Positions 17,290-25,626 are shown, counted from the stretch's first letter. The stretch is DNA of 64,000 bases from Cellulosilyticum sp. (GCA_015058045.1 SVDC01000004.1:14422-78421); one strand, 5' to 3'. Program-made: numbers and translations. The notes: generated by a model from the sequence alone, not told the origin.

Positions 17290-18153
17290 TTAAGCTTGAC
17301 CAATAGAACCGAATAATTCCATTTTTTCTTTAACAGTAGCCTTAATTGCTTCGAAACCTGGAGCTAATAATTTACGAGGGTCGAAACCTTTACCTTGTAA
17401 ATCTTTACCTTCTTCTACATATTTACGTGTAGCAGCAGCAAAAGATAATTGGCATTCTGTATTAACATTGATTTTAGCAACGCCTAAAGAAATTGCTTTT
17501 TTAATCATTTCTTCTGGAATACCAGTACCACCGTGAAGTACAAGTGGAGTAGTTCCTGTTACTCTATTAATATCTTCAAGAGCATCAAAAGCTAAACCTT
17601 TCCAGTTAGCTGGATATTGACCATGAATATTACCAATACCTGCAGCAAGCATTGTTACACCAAGATCAGCGATTGTTTTACATTCGTTAGCATCTGCAAT
17701 TTCACCAGCGCCAACTACACCGTCTTCTTCACCACCGATTGAACCAACTTCTGCTTCTAAAGAAAGTCCTTTTTCAGATGTAATTTTAACAAGTTCTGTA
17801 GTTTTTGCAATGTTTTCTTCGATTGGGTAATGAGAACCATCGAACATAACTGATGAAAAACCAGCTTCGATACATTTTAAAGCACCTTCATATGAACCGT
17901 GGTCTAAGTGAAGTGCTACTGGAACAGTAATTTTTAATTCTTCAATCATACCATTAACCATACCTACGATGGTCTTATATCCACCCATATATTTGCCAGC
18001 ACCTTCAGATACCCCTAAGATAACTGGTGAGTTGTTTTCCTGAGCAGTAAGAAGAACAGCCTTTGTCCATTCAAGGTTATTGATATTGAATTGACCAACA
18101 GCATATTTTCCTTCTCTGGCTTTGTTTAACATATCTTTAGCTGAAACTAACAT
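17290..18153 (-). CDS. fba: Class II fructose-1,6-bisphosphate aldolase
   Basis: This 287-aa zinc-dependent aldolase interconverts fructose 1,6-bisphosphate with dihydroxyacetone phosphate and glyceraldehyde 3-phosphate in glycolysis. The N-terminus MLVSAKDMLNKAREGKYAVGQFN, the zinc/catalytic segment ALHLDHGS near residue 82, the LEAEVGSIGGEEDGV loop and LVLHGGTGIPEE with a second zinc His are all present. Length and motifs match the bacterial class IIB enzymes. GGAGG lies upstream of the ATG. It is a single gene with its own promoter and terminator. Confidence 0.95.
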   Translation of the reverse strand: MLVSAKDMLNKAREGKYAVGQFNINNLEWTKAVLLTAQENNSPVILGVSEGAGKYMGGYKTIVGMVNGMIEELKITVPVALHLDHGSYEGALKCIEAGFSSVMFDGSHYPIEENIAKTTELVKITSEKGLSLEAEVGSIGGEEDGVVGAGEIADANECKTIADLGVTMLAAGIGNIHGQYPANWKGLAFDALEDINRVTGTTPLVLHGGTGIPEEMIKKAISLGVAKINVNTECQLSFAAATRKYVEEGKDLQGKGFDPRKLLAPGFEAIKATVKEKMELFGSIGQA

Positions 18154-18216
18154 ATTAAAACCTCCATTTACATTTGTATTGTAGAAAATAATACTTGAGA
18201 TATTATTTCTCTAACT

Positions 18217-18244
18217 ATTCTATATTATAGCTTTATTTTGTCAA
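18217..18244 (-). promoter_or_regulatory. SigA-type promoter of fba
   Basis: On the minus strand TTGACA (plus 18239-18244) and TAGAAT (plus 18217-18222) are 16 bp apart, about 60 nt before the aldolase start. The remaining intergenic sequence up to 18539 is AT-rich with no other recognised element. Confidence 0.75.
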
Positions 18245-18539
18245 AAAATAAACAGAAAATCAATAATCAAAACATTAAAAAGTTAAAAAAATAAGCTGTA
18301 GTTAAAAATAACACTATAATATATAAAAAATGTAAAAAATAATAAGTGCTTTATAGCAAATATGACCTATAAGAAAGTAAATAAGAAAGAAAAAAGTTAA
18401 TATTTTCACAACGATATGTGATGAGAAATATTTACCACCAAAAAATATAATTTTTTTAGGAAAAACAATTGTGTTTTCTTAATCGTGTTTGGTAAAATAA
18501 ATGATTGGTATAAGAATATTAATGAAAAGAGGATTATTT

Positions 18540-19733
18540 ATGAAAAGCGATTTATACATAGAAAGTACAGAAACTACTTTATCTATGCCTATAGAGCAGC
18601 AGAAGCAGTCTTTTCTATTTAATAAAATTTCAAGTATGGTGCTTATTTTAAAGAAACAAGTAGTTCTTACTATAGCCACTATTGCTATGCTTGTGACCTG
18701 CTTATTTGTACCTGTGGATGCAGCTTATTTAGACTATTTTAACTGGCGTACACTAGCAACTTTATTTTGTACTTTAGCAGTTGTTGCTGCTTTTTCTCAT
18801 ATCCATGTTTTTGAAATTCTTAGTAAAAATATTGTACTTAAGCTGCATAATCTTAGAAATGCAACATTAGGGCTAGTACTTATTACTTTTGTAGGCTCTA
18901 TGCTACTTGCTAATGATATGGCACTATTAACTTTTTTACCACTTGGTTTTTATGTTTTAAATAGTACAGATAACAAGCAAGCTATGGCTTTTACTTTTAT
19001 TATGCAAAACGTTGCAGCTAATCTAGGGGGCATGGTGACACCATTTGGAAATCCCCAGAACTTGTATCTATATGCATACTATAATATAGAGACTTTAGAG
19101 TTTATAAAAATCATGCTGCCAACATTTATAGCAGCTACTATTTTAATTTTACTCATTTGCTGTTTTGTAAAACCTATCCCATTAGAACTTAAAAAAGATA
19201 ATGAGTATAAGTTAGATATAAAGAGAACGGTTATTTATTCTATTTTGTTTATTTGTAGTTTATTAATTGTTTTTCGTGTGATTCCTTATTTACTTGGAAC
19301 CATAGTCATTACAGTAATTTTATATATGATGGACCGAGAAGCCATTAAAGAAGTAAACTATCCGCTGCTTGCAACATTTTGTGTATTCTTTGTTTTTAGT
19401 GGGAATATGGCAAGGATACCTATGGTAAATGCCTTTTTCTCAGAGGTACTTCCAATTAATACATTATTATTTGGAATTTTATCTTGTCAGGTGATTAGTA
19501 ATGTACCGAGTGCAGTATTATTATCACACTTTACAAGTGATTATCAGAGTTTACTGGCAGCAGTCAATATTGGTGGATGTGGGACATTAATTGCTTCTTT
19601 AGCTAGTTTAATTACATTTACAGAGTTTAAAAAGCATAATCCAGGTCAAGTGAAAAGTTATATTATAAAATTCTCAGTCATTAATTTTAGTTTTGTAATC
19701 ATTCTTTATATTGTGCAACTTATTGCGTCTTAA
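18540..19733 (+). CDS. SLC13/citrate transporter-like membrane permease
   Basis: This 397-aa protein has about ten hydrophobic segments and belongs to the ion-transporter (CitMHS/ArsB-NhaD/SLC13) group. The diagnostic stretch is TFVGSMLLANDMALLTFLPL, followed by a mirrored GGMVTPFGNPQNLYLYAYY, as in anion permeases with inverted repeats. The substrate (dicarboxylate, arsenite or other anion) cannot be assigned. The frame begins at ATG 18501, but ATG 18540 has AAGAGGA 6 nt upstream and is preferred. It is monocistronic. Confidence 0.8.
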   Translation: MKSDLYIESTETTLSMPIEQQKQSFLFNKISSMVLILKKQVVLTIATIAMLVTCLFVPVDAAYLDYFNWRTLATLFCTLAVVAAFSHIHVFEILSKNIVLKLHNLRNATLGLVLITFVGSMLLANDMALLTFLPLGFYVLNSTDNKQAMAFTFIMQNVAANLGGMVTPFGNPQNLYLYAYYNIETLEFIKIMLPTFIAATILILLICCFVKPIPLELKKDNEYKLDIKRTVIYSILFICSLLIVFRVIPYLLGTIVITVILYMMDREAIKEVNYPLLATFCVFFVFSGNMARIPMVNAFFSEVLPINTLLFGILSCQVISNVPSAVLLSHFTSDYQSLLAAVNIGGCGTLIASLASLITFTEFKKHNPGQVKSYIIKFSVINFSFVIILYIVQLIAS

Positions 19734-19740
19734 AGAATTA

Positions 19741-19783
19741 AATACCTTCTGCGGCAGAGTATTCGCGCAGAAGGTATTTTTTT
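19741..19783 (+). terminator. Terminator after the permease gene
   Basis: AATACCTTCTGCG (19741-19753) pairs exactly with 19766-19778, followed by T-rich sequence. Confidence 0.9.
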
Positions 19784-19944
19784 ATGAGATCTAGTTGGGA
19801 TTAAAGTTATATATAACCTTTGTTAGTTTAAAGTAAATGAATCCTCTATTAATAATAGTTTAGTAATGTGTCAGATTATGTTAAAATATACCTATAAAAT
19901 ATATATTATATTAAATTAATTATATAAGATTAGGGAGACAAGAA

Positions 19945-20928
19945 ATGAAAATCGTATTTATAAATGTACCTTGGATGAAATATTATGCAGGAGAAGGAGA
20001 TGAAGAAGTTCTGGTTCCAGCATGTGGCTATAATTTTCAACATGTAAATGGTTATTATTATGGCTATGGAGAAGGTATGGATACATTTCCTATTGAAAAG
20101 TTCGAAGGTGTGAGTTCATCTGATGAAGCAGTTCATGATGTGACAGTCATATGGACAGCGCATAATAGAAAGGGTGAAAACAAAGTTATTGGTTGGTATA
20201 AAAAAGCAACTATTTATAAAGAAATGAAAGAAAGCCTTTCATTAGATAGTGAACGTACAATTTTTAAATATAGTATTAAGGCACCAGCAAAAGAAGCTTT
20301 ATTATTACCAGTGGAATTAAGATTATTAGATGCAAGGCCAATGGAAGAAGGTGTTTATTTTGAATCAGACGAAAGCGTGATTCGAGATATTGCTATGTAC
20401 ATACATAATTATCAAGACGACAAAATGAACTTTGTATTTCAGGAAAAGGACTTAGAAGGTAAGTCTGTTTTAAACTTCCCAGAATTTGAAATGTATTTTG
20501 CAAAGGCAGATGAATTTTTAGGAAAAGATTTATATGGTAGAGCTGTTAGATGTTTTAATAAAGCTATCGAAGTAGAACCTGAGCTAGCCATTGGTTATGA
20601 ATGTAAAGGGAGTATCTTTTTAAGTTTAAAAATGTATGATGAGGCATTAAAAATCTATCAAAAGGTTTTAGAATTAGAACCAGATAATGAAGGGGCAACT
20701 TACTGCATGGGACTCATTAATGGGCTTTTAGGGAACTATGAAGAAAGTTTAGAGTACTATAATACATATTTACAGATGAGAAAGAACGACCATAATGCGT
20801 TAGCAGAGCGTGGTATTGTACATTACTATTTAAATCATATGGAACAAGCAAAGAGGGATATTCAAAAAGCATATAAAAAGGAACAAGATAACGAGTCCTT
20901 AAAAGTGTTAATAGACTATATCGGATAG
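19945..20928 (+). CDS. TPR protein with an uncharacterised N-terminal domain
   Basis: In this 327-aa soluble protein, residues about 165-325 form four or so tetratricopeptide repeats (for example DLYGRAVRCFNKAIEVEPELAI and KMYDEALKIYQKVLELEPDN), a protein-interaction scaffold. The N-terminal 150 residues are different and Trp/Tyr-rich, with VIGWYKKATIY near residue 91. That phrase resembles the VVGWYxxAxxY motif seen in PUA/EVE-like barrels of HNH and related proteins. I cannot name the family. RBS AGGGAGA precedes the ATG. No partner gene is obvious; a 305-base AT-rich gap follows. Confidence 0.65.
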   Translation: MKIVFINVPWMKYYAGEGDEEVLVPACGYNFQHVNGYYYGYGEGMDTFPIEKFEGVSSSDEAVHDVTVIWTAHNRKGENKVIGWYKKATIYKEMKESLSLDSERTIFKYSIKAPAKEALLLPVELRLLDARPMEEGVYFESDESVIRDIAMYIHNYQDDKMNFVFQEKDLEGKSVLNFPEFEMYFAKADEFLGKDLYGRAVRCFNKAIEVEPELAIGYECKGSIFLSLKMYDEALKIYQKVLELEPDNEGATYCMGLINGLLGNYEESLEYYNTYLQMRKNDHNALAERGIVHYYLNHMEQAKRDIQKAYKKEQDNESLKVLIDYIG

Positions 20929-21024
20929 TCTATAGATTATATATATTAGATGATTTCACAGATTTTTATAGAATAAATTATGTGAAAACACCAATAATTA
21001 TTAGATGAATTTACTAATAAATTA

Positions 21025-21033
21025 TGGTATAAT
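21025..21033 (+). promoter_or_regulatory. Possible extended -10 promoter
   Basis: TGGTATAAT at 21025-21033 fits an extended -10 (TGnTATAAT) about 200 nt upstream of the 102-aa gene. There is no good -35. A TTATTAG/CTAATAA inverted repeat lies just before it. Nothing else is recognisable in 20929-21233. Confidence 0.35.
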
Positions 21034-21233
21034 AAGAATATAAGAAACAAATTGTTTAATAATAAAAAGTAAGTATAAAATGCAAGCATCATTTTCAATA
21101 AAAAATCCTAAAAAACTAGAATAAGCATTAGTCAATTAGAATAAATTAAATATTAGAAAGATATTAATGAATTGATAATGAAAGAGAAATAAGAGTAGGT
21201 GGTATTATATTAGGGAAATAGGAGGTTGGAAGC

Positions 21234-21542
21234 ATGAGTACAAGTTTATTATTAACAATTATTGGTGGCATTCTTACTATGATCATTATTAAATCTATGA
21301 TTGGGTATAAAGCAAATCACCAAGAACAAGAAATTTCTAAAAAAATGCAAAAGCCTTATGTATTAGAATGTAAAGTTTTAGAAAAGGATATTCCAAGCTC
21401 CAAGATAAGAAGGCATTCTCATGTTGAAATAAAACCTGAAAAGAAACAAACTAGTAAAGTTATTGATTTACAAGAACGAAGAAGAGAAAAATGTTTAGTT
21501 TTAGAAAAGAAAACACAAGGTTATTCTAAAATAAGACTTTAA
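21234..21542 (+). CDS. Small membrane-anchored hypothetical protein
   Basis: The 102-aa product has one N-terminal membrane helix (LLLTIIGGILTMIIIKSMIG) and a strongly basic, Lys/Glu-rich tail with no cysteine pairs or known motif. A strong AGGAGG precedes the ATG. Function is unknown; the tail is probably cytoplasmic. It is a single gene ended by a shared hairpin. Confidence 0.6.
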   Translation: MSTSLLLTIIGGILTMIIIKSMIGYKANHQEQEISKKMQKPYVLECKVLEKDIPSSKIRRHSHVEIKPEKKQTSKVIDLQERRREKCLVLEKKTQGYSKIRL

Positions 21543-21559
21543 ATGAATTGTTAAGTAAA

Positions 21560-21590
21560 AAGCAGTAGCACTTGGCTACTGCTTCTTTAA
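21560..21590. terminator. Terminator between the small membrane protein and arsR-like gene
   Basis: AAGCAGTAGC/GCTACTGCTT (21560-21569 with 21575-21584) is a perfect 10-bp stem. The T-run is better on the minus strand, so it most clearly terminates the regulator. Confidence 0.75.
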
Positions 21591-21599
21591 TGCTCTTAT

Positions 21600-21956
21600 T
21601 TATTCGTTTACATGATCAAGACCTGTATCAAGAAGTGCAGTGATATGTGAATCAGATAGTGTATAATAAACAACTTTTCCCTGTTTACGTGCTTTAACAA
21701 GATTATAAGCTTTTAAAACGCGTAATTGATGAGAAATAGCAGAATGTGTCATTCCAAGACAAGCGGCTAAATCACACACACACATTTCCGAACATTTTAA
21801 AGCATGTAGAATTCTAATGCGTGTGGCATCCCCAAAAATTTTAAATAACTCTGCAAGTTTACTACTAATATCTTGAGGGAGCATCTGGTTTGAAACGGTC
21901 TGTACAATATCTTCATGAATAATGGTACAAGAACAGTTCTCTTCTTTTAATGACAT
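21600..21956 (-). CDS. ArsR/SmtB-family metal-sensing repressor with two metal sites
   Basis: This 118-aa winged-helix repressor is expected to leave DNA when metal binds. Two classical sites are visible. The alpha3N site comprises Cys8 and Cys10 near the N-terminus plus Cys59 and Cys61 in SEMCVCDLA, as in CadC. The alpha5 site comprises Asp102, His104, His115 and Glu118, with the same internal spacing (2, 11, 3) as SmtB. The recognition helix is HSAISHQLRVLK. Having both sites suggests sensing of Cd/Pb and Zn. AGAGGTG precedes the ATG. No metal exporter is adjacent; the nearest CDF gene is 26 kb away, so its targets are unknown. Confidence 0.88.
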   Translation of the reverse strand: MSLKEENCSCTIIHEDIVQTVSNQMLPQDISSKLAELFKIFGDATRIRILHALKCSEMCVCDLAACLGMTHSAISHQLRVLKAYNLVKARKQGKVVYYTLSDSHITALLDTGLDHVNE

Positions 21957-21970
21957 ATAAGCACCTCTTC

Positions 21971-21991
21971 TTTATGGAAAATATCCATAAA
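21971..21991 (-). promoter_or_regulatory. Candidate ArsR operator
   Basis: TTTATGGA (21971-21978) and TCCATAAA (21984-21991) form an 8-bp inverted repeat with a 5-bp spacer, between the promoter and the RBS of the ArsR-type gene. This is the expected geometry for an autoregulatory operator; binding is inferred. Confidence 0.55.
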
Positions 21992-22007
21992 TGTATCGTT
22001 TTAAATA

Positions 22008-22036
22008 AGCGTACAGATTTTTTTAGGGGATGTCAA
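22008..22036 (-). promoter_or_regulatory. SigA-type promoter of the ArsR-type gene
   Basis: On the minus strand TTGACA (plus 22031-22036) and TACGCT (plus 22008-22013) are 17 bp apart. The predicted start lies just before the inverted repeat. Confidence 0.7.
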
Positions 22037-22180
22037 GTTATCGCAATAGGATTTTTAGGCTTTAATGGTCAGAAAAGTATGGAAAATATGGGTTTTAAAT
22101 CTGAATATATATTGCACCTAGTAAACCAAGGATGTAGTATAAAACTATAGAGGTCGAAAAAGGGGTAGGAGGTTAGTAAA

Positions 22181-22357
22181 ATGCTAAATTTTGATGAAGA
22201 ACTTGCAAAATTTGAGATGGCATTAGAAGTCAATCAAATAGAAGACCAAATTGCAACAGAGGATATAAGAGATATTATGGACCTTATTAAAGAGGGAATG
22301 GAAGATAAGTTATTAAGACTTAAGAATAAAAATGATTATTCAGATAAGGAGTTATAG
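22181..22357 (+). CDS. 58-aa acidic small protein
   Basis: A short frame opens with a strong AGGAGG ribosome binding site and encodes a 58-residue, Glu/Asp-rich, probably all-helical protein (MLNFDEELAKFEMALEVNQI, then DIRDIMDLIKEGMEDKLL). There are no cysteines and no signal peptide. It ends 3 nt before the ATG of the zinc-ribbon/TPR gene, whose RBS lies inside it, so the two are translationally coupled. Family and function are unknown. Confidence 0.7.
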   Translation: MLNFDEELAKFEMALEVNQIEDQIATEDIRDIMDLIKEGMEDKLLRLKNKNDYSDKEL

Positions 22358-22360
22358 TAT

Positions 22361-23734
22361 ATGGGTTATCAATGTCCTTATTGTGGGAATAGCATTAAAT
22401 ATGGTTTATATTGTAATGTTTGTTTAAAGAGAATTGATTGGATAGAAGACATAGGAAATAGAAGTATGTTTTATTATAATAAAGGGCTAGAAGCTGCTAG
22501 AAGTAGAAAGTTATCTATAGCAACAATTTATTTACAGAAGGCCATCATGCTTTATAAATATAATATAGAGGCTAGAAATCTATTAGGACTTATTTATTTT
22601 GAAGTAGGTCAGATAGGGGAGGCCTTAAAGGAATGGATTATTAGTTGTTCTTTAAAAAAGGAAGATAATAAGGCTATTTATTATATGGAAAAAGTACAGA
22701 AGCAAGCAAAGACTATAGAAAATAGAAAGGAAGCTATTATACTTTATAATAGAGGACTTGGTTATTTAAGACAAAAGAATATGGATATGGCTATTATTCG
22801 GCTGAAGAAAGCAGTCAGCATTAATCCTCATTTTGTTGAGGCAAGAACTCTTTTAGCACTGGCTTATATAGAGCAGAAGCAATATTACAAGGCTAATGAG
22901 CAAGTTAAAAAGGCACTAGATGTTGATAAAAGTCATAAAATGGCATTACTTTATTTTAAATATTTAAGTGCTGAAGATACAAATGATGTTCAGCCTTATG
23001 AATTAGAGTATAAAAATCAAAGAGAAACAAGCTTTAAGAAAATAGTAGATCGAGGCGCAAATCTTAGAAGAAATGTTGTGTATTTCCTTTTAGGTAGTGT
23101 ATCAGTAGCTGTTATAGGGGTTGCTTTAGTTATGCCAAGTCAAATGAGTGCTTATGAATCGGAGATTAAGCAGCTTAAACTATCAGAGGAAACTTTATCT
23201 GAAAAGTTACAGACAGTATCCGAAGGGTATCAAGTGGAATTAACAGAATTAAAAAATAGTAAGGGTCAGTTGGAGGAAGAAGTTAAGCGCTATAAAGCCT
23301 CCGTAGAAAGGCTAACACAGAAAGAAAAGTTAAATCTAGCTAGTAAATTAAGGGAACAGGGAGATCATATAAAGGCGGCAGAAACACTATATAGTATTGC
23401 AAGTAGCAGTTTAGAAGAAGAAGATGTACTCATTTTAAATGAACTTAAAGAACGTATTTATCCTAGAGCAATCGATTCTTTGTATAATGAAGGCGTTGAT
23501 TTACATAATAGAGCACAATATATGGATGCAATTATGTCATTTGAAACTGTATTACTTTATGAACCTGAAGAATGGATAGGAAGTAAAACATTGTATTATT
23601 TGGCAGAAAGTTATAAGGAAAGTGGGGAGATAGATTTAGCAAAGAAATACTATGAGAAGGTAAAAATAGAATATCCAGAAACAAGTGCAGCGTATCAGGC
23701 TAATAGCCGATTAGAAAGGTTGAATGAAGAATAA
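22361..23734 (+). CDS. Zinc-ribbon, TPR and coiled-coil membrane protein
   Basis: The 457-aa protein has a mosaic layout. An N-terminal zinc ribbon (CPYCGNSIKYGLYCNVC, residues 5-21) is followed by TPR repeats to about residue 210. One membrane helix lies near 230-252 (VVYFLLGSVSVAVIGVALVM). A coiled coil (about 255-325) and a second TPR-like set with YESGEIDLAKKYYEKV-type repeats complete it. The zinc ribbon and first TPRs should be cytoplasmic and the coiled coil outside. Function is unknown. It is coupled to the 58-aa gene in front and lies 116 nt before the spoIIA operon. Confidence 0.7.
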   Translation: MGYQCPYCGNSIKYGLYCNVCLKRIDWIEDIGNRSMFYYNKGLEAARSRKLSIATIYLQKAIMLYKYNIEARNLLGLIYFEVGQIGEALKEWIISCSLKKEDNKAIYYMEKVQKQAKTIENRKEAIILYNRGLGYLRQKNMDMAIIRLKKAVSINPHFVEARTLLALAYIEQKQYYKANEQVKKALDVDKSHKMALLYFKYLSAEDTNDVQPYELEYKNQRETSFKKIVDRGANLRRNVVYFLLGSVSVAVIGVALVMPSQMSAYESEIKQLKLSEETLSEKLQTVSEGYQVELTELKNSKGQLEEEVKRYKASVERLTQKEKLNLASKLREQGDHIKAAETLYSIASSSLEEEDVLILNELKERIYPRAIDSLYNEGVDLHNRAQYMDAIMSFETVLLYEPEEWIGSKTLYYLAESYKESGEIDLAKKYYEKVKIEYPETSAAYQANSRLERLNEE

Positions 23735-23782
23735 AGTAGAAGAAAAACATGAAAATCCTATAAATTGAAAAATAAAAAAATA

Positions 23783-23811
23783 TTGACAATTACTGGAAGT
23801 CGGTCTATTCT
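23783..23811 (+). promoter_or_regulatory. Promoter-like element before spoIIAA
   Basis: TTGACA (23783-23788) and TATTCT (23806-23811) are 17 bp apart. In Bacillus this operon is driven by SigH; I did not find a convincing SigH consensus here. Confidence 0.5.
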
Positions 23812-23850
23812 TATTTTATATTATTTTTAAAATAAGGAGGAGAAAGGGCG

Positions 23851-24189
23851 TTGAATATGGAATTTTACATGCTAGATTCTACGTTAGTAGTAGCACTAAT
23901 GGGGGAAATTGATCATCATACATGTGTGGCAATAAGACAGGCAGTAGATAGGAATTATCAAAAGAAGAGAGCTAAAAACTTATTATTTGATTTTGAGAAA
24001 GTAACCTTTATGGATAGTTCTGGAATAGGGATGTTAATGGGAAGATATAGATTAGTTGCTATTGGTGGAGGTAGAACAGGATTATACAATGTACCAAAAG
24101 ATATAGAAAGAATACTTAAGATGAGTAATGTATGTAAGCTTATGAAAGCTTATTCTAATAAGCAGGAGGCATTACAAGAATTAGCTTAA
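23851..24189 (+). CDS. spoIIAA: Anti-sigma F factor antagonist SpoIIAA
   Basis: This 112-aa STAS-domain protein, when dephosphorylated, binds SpoIIAB and frees SigF in the forespore. The phosphorylation segment TFMDSSGIGMLMGRY is intact, with the target Ser at about residue 57. The start is TTG 10 nt after AAGGAGG; an ATG two codons later is too far from the RBS. It is first gene of the spoIIA operon, 4 nt before an alternative upstream start of spoIIAB. Confidence 0.95.
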   Translation: MNMEFYMLDSTLVVALMGEIDHHTCVAIRQAVDRNYQKKRAKNLLFDFEKVTFMDSSGIGMLMGRYRLVAIGGGRTGLYNVPKDIERILKMSNVCKLMKAYSNKQEALQELA

Positions 24190-24211
24190 ATAGGTGCGAG
24201 GGGGGTTAAAG

Positions 24212-24637
24212 GTGCCAAAGAAAAATGAAATGCAGATACAATTCTATAGCCAATCTATAAATGAGGCCTTTGCCAGAGTAGCTATTAGTGCATTTATTTC
24301 TCAGTTAGATCCGACTGTAGAAGTACTGTATGATATTAAGATGGCAGTATCTGAAGCAGTTACAAATGCTATTATTCATGGTTATGAAAATATGGGTAAA
24401 GGCTTAGTAGTGATAAAATGTAGTTATGAAGGTAAAGAGATAGAGATTACGGTAATAGATGAAGGAAAAGGCATAGCGAGTGTAGAAGAAGCGATGAAAC
24501 CATTATATACCACTTCGATTGAAGAAGAACGTGCAGGGCTAGGGTTTACAGTTATGCAAGAAATGATGGACGAAGTAGAGGTATGTTCACATCCAGGAAA
24601 AGGTACAACAGTAAAAATGAAAAAATCTCTTGAGTAA
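24212..24637 (+). CDS. spoIIAB: Anti-sigma F factor / serine kinase SpoIIAB
   Basis: This 141-aa GHKL ATPase binds and inhibits SigF and phosphorylates SpoIIAA. It shows the family start NEMQIQFYSQSINEAFARVA, the N box EAVTNAIIHGYEN, the G1 motif DEGKG and the G2 region RAGLGFTVM. GTG 24212 is taken as the start because GAGGGGGG lies 6 nt before it and the product then aligns with the family N-terminus; an upstream in-frame GTG at 24194 precedes that RBS. Confidence 0.95.
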   Translation: MPKKNEMQIQFYSQSINEAFARVAISAFISQLDPTVEVLYDIKMAVSEAVTNAIIHGYENMGKGLVVIKCSYEGKEIEITVIDEGKGIASVEEAMKPLYTTSIEEERAGLGFTVMQEMMDEVEVCSHPGKGTTVKMKKSLE

Positions 24638-24676
24638 TGAATATAAGTATGTACTTAAGAGAGAAGGTGGGATAAT

Positions 24677-25393
24677 ATGGATCATACCTTAGAATTAATT
24701 CTTCGTGCCCAACAAGGAGACGAAAAAGCTAAAAATCAATTAGTCAATGAAAATATGGGACTTGTATGGAGTTTAGTGAGAAGATTTGTAGGACGTGGTT
24801 ATGAACTGGAGGACTTATTTCAAATTGGAAGTATTGGTTTATTAAAAAGTATTGATAAATTTGATTTAAGTTTTAATGTTAAATTTTCTACTTATGCTGT
24901 ACCTATGATTGTAGGAGAAATTAAGCGCTTCTTAAGAGACGATGGCATGCTAAAAGTAAGCAGGACTTTAAAAGAAACAGCTTACAAGGCTAGAATCGTT
25001 AAGGAGGAACTGGTAAAGGAATTTAATAGGGAACCTACAATTAGTGAAATTGCAGCAGGATTAGATATGGAAGTAGAAGAAGTAGCCTATGCTTTAGAAT
25101 CCAGTGCAGAGGTAGAATCGCTTAATGCAGTGATTTATCGTGGTGATGGTAAACCTATTACATTAAGTGAAAAAATAGATGAATCACCAGCCGTTCAAAA
25201 CGGATTGATTGATAAAATGATGCTTACAGAGCTTATAGAACGATTACTGCCTATAGAAAGAGAACTGATTACTATGCGATACTTTGAAGACCGTACTCAA
25301 ACGGAAATTGCTGAGGCACTTCATATTTCTCAGGTTCAGGTATCACGTATAGAAAAACGTATTTTAAAGAAAATGAAATTAATGTTAGATTAA
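24677..25393 (+). CDS. sigF: Forespore sigma factor SigF (SpoIIAC)
   Basis: This 238-aa sigma-70-family factor shows region 2 with DLFQIGSIGLLKSIDKFD and FSTYAVPMIVGEIKRFLRDDG. Region 3 follows (REPTISEIAAGLDMEVEEV), then the region 4 helix-turn-helix RTQTEIAEALHISQVQVSRIEK. It directs early forespore transcription. It follows spoIIAB by 39 nt in the standard order. Confidence 0.96.
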   Translation: MDHTLELILRAQQGDEKAKNQLVNENMGLVWSLVRRFVGRGYELEDLFQIGSIGLLKSIDKFDLSFNVKFSTYAVPMIVGEIKRFLRDDGMLKVSRTLKETAYKARIVKEELVKEFNREPTISEIAAGLDMEVEEVAYALESSAEVESLNAVIYRGDGKPITLSEKIDESPAVQNGLIDKMMLTELIERLLPIERELITMRYFEDRTQTEIAEALHISQVQVSRIEKRILKKMKLMLD

Positions 25394-25398
25394 AAAAG

Positions 25399-25422
25399 TA
25401 GAGCGGAAGCTCTATTTTTTTT
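25399..25422 (+). terminator. Terminator of the spoIIA operon
   Basis: TAGAGC and GCTCTA pair around a GGAA tetraloop, followed by T8. Confidence 0.9.
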
Positions 25423-25455
25423 GTCCAATAATAAATGTTTAAGTAAAGCCTTGGG

Positions 25456-25468
25456 AATGTTCGGGAAA
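25456..25468 (+). promoter_or_regulatory. PurBox-like site 1
   Basis: The reverse complement reads TTTCCCGAACATT, which fits the Bacillus PurR box AWWWCCGAACWWT apart from the first and fourth positions. It lies 113 nt upstream of the second box, in the same orientation. Confidence 0.45.
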
Positions 25469-25580
25469 ATGGACGAGATAAAAATAAATAATCAGGGAAT
25501 AACTGTTAAAAACTATAGCTTTTAACTTAAAGAAAGTGATATAGAATAAAATATCGAATTATAATGAAATTATTATGAAT

Positions 25581-25593
25581 AATGTTCGGAAAT
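25581..25593 (+). promoter_or_regulatory. PurBox-like site 2
   Basis: The reverse complement ATTTCCGAACATT is an exact match to the Bacillus PurR box consensus AWWWCCGAACWWT and sits 4 bp before the purL -35. Regulation by a PurR-type repressor is inferred; no purR is in the window. Confidence 0.55.
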
Positions 25594-25597
25594 TGTA

Positions 25598-25626
25598 TTG
25601 ACGCAAAATTTTAATTATGATACTCT
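25598..25626 (+). promoter_or_regulatory. SigA-type promoter of the purine operon
   Basis: TTGACG (25598-25603) and TACTCT (25621-25626) are 17 bp apart, about 45 nt before the purL ATG and directly after PurBox-like site 2. Confidence 0.7.

Noticed and set aside
21950..22150. 66-codon plus-strand frame opposite the ArsR promoter
   Set aside because: It starts inside the ArsR start region without an RBS and runs through the TTGACA promoter and operator, so chance is more likely.
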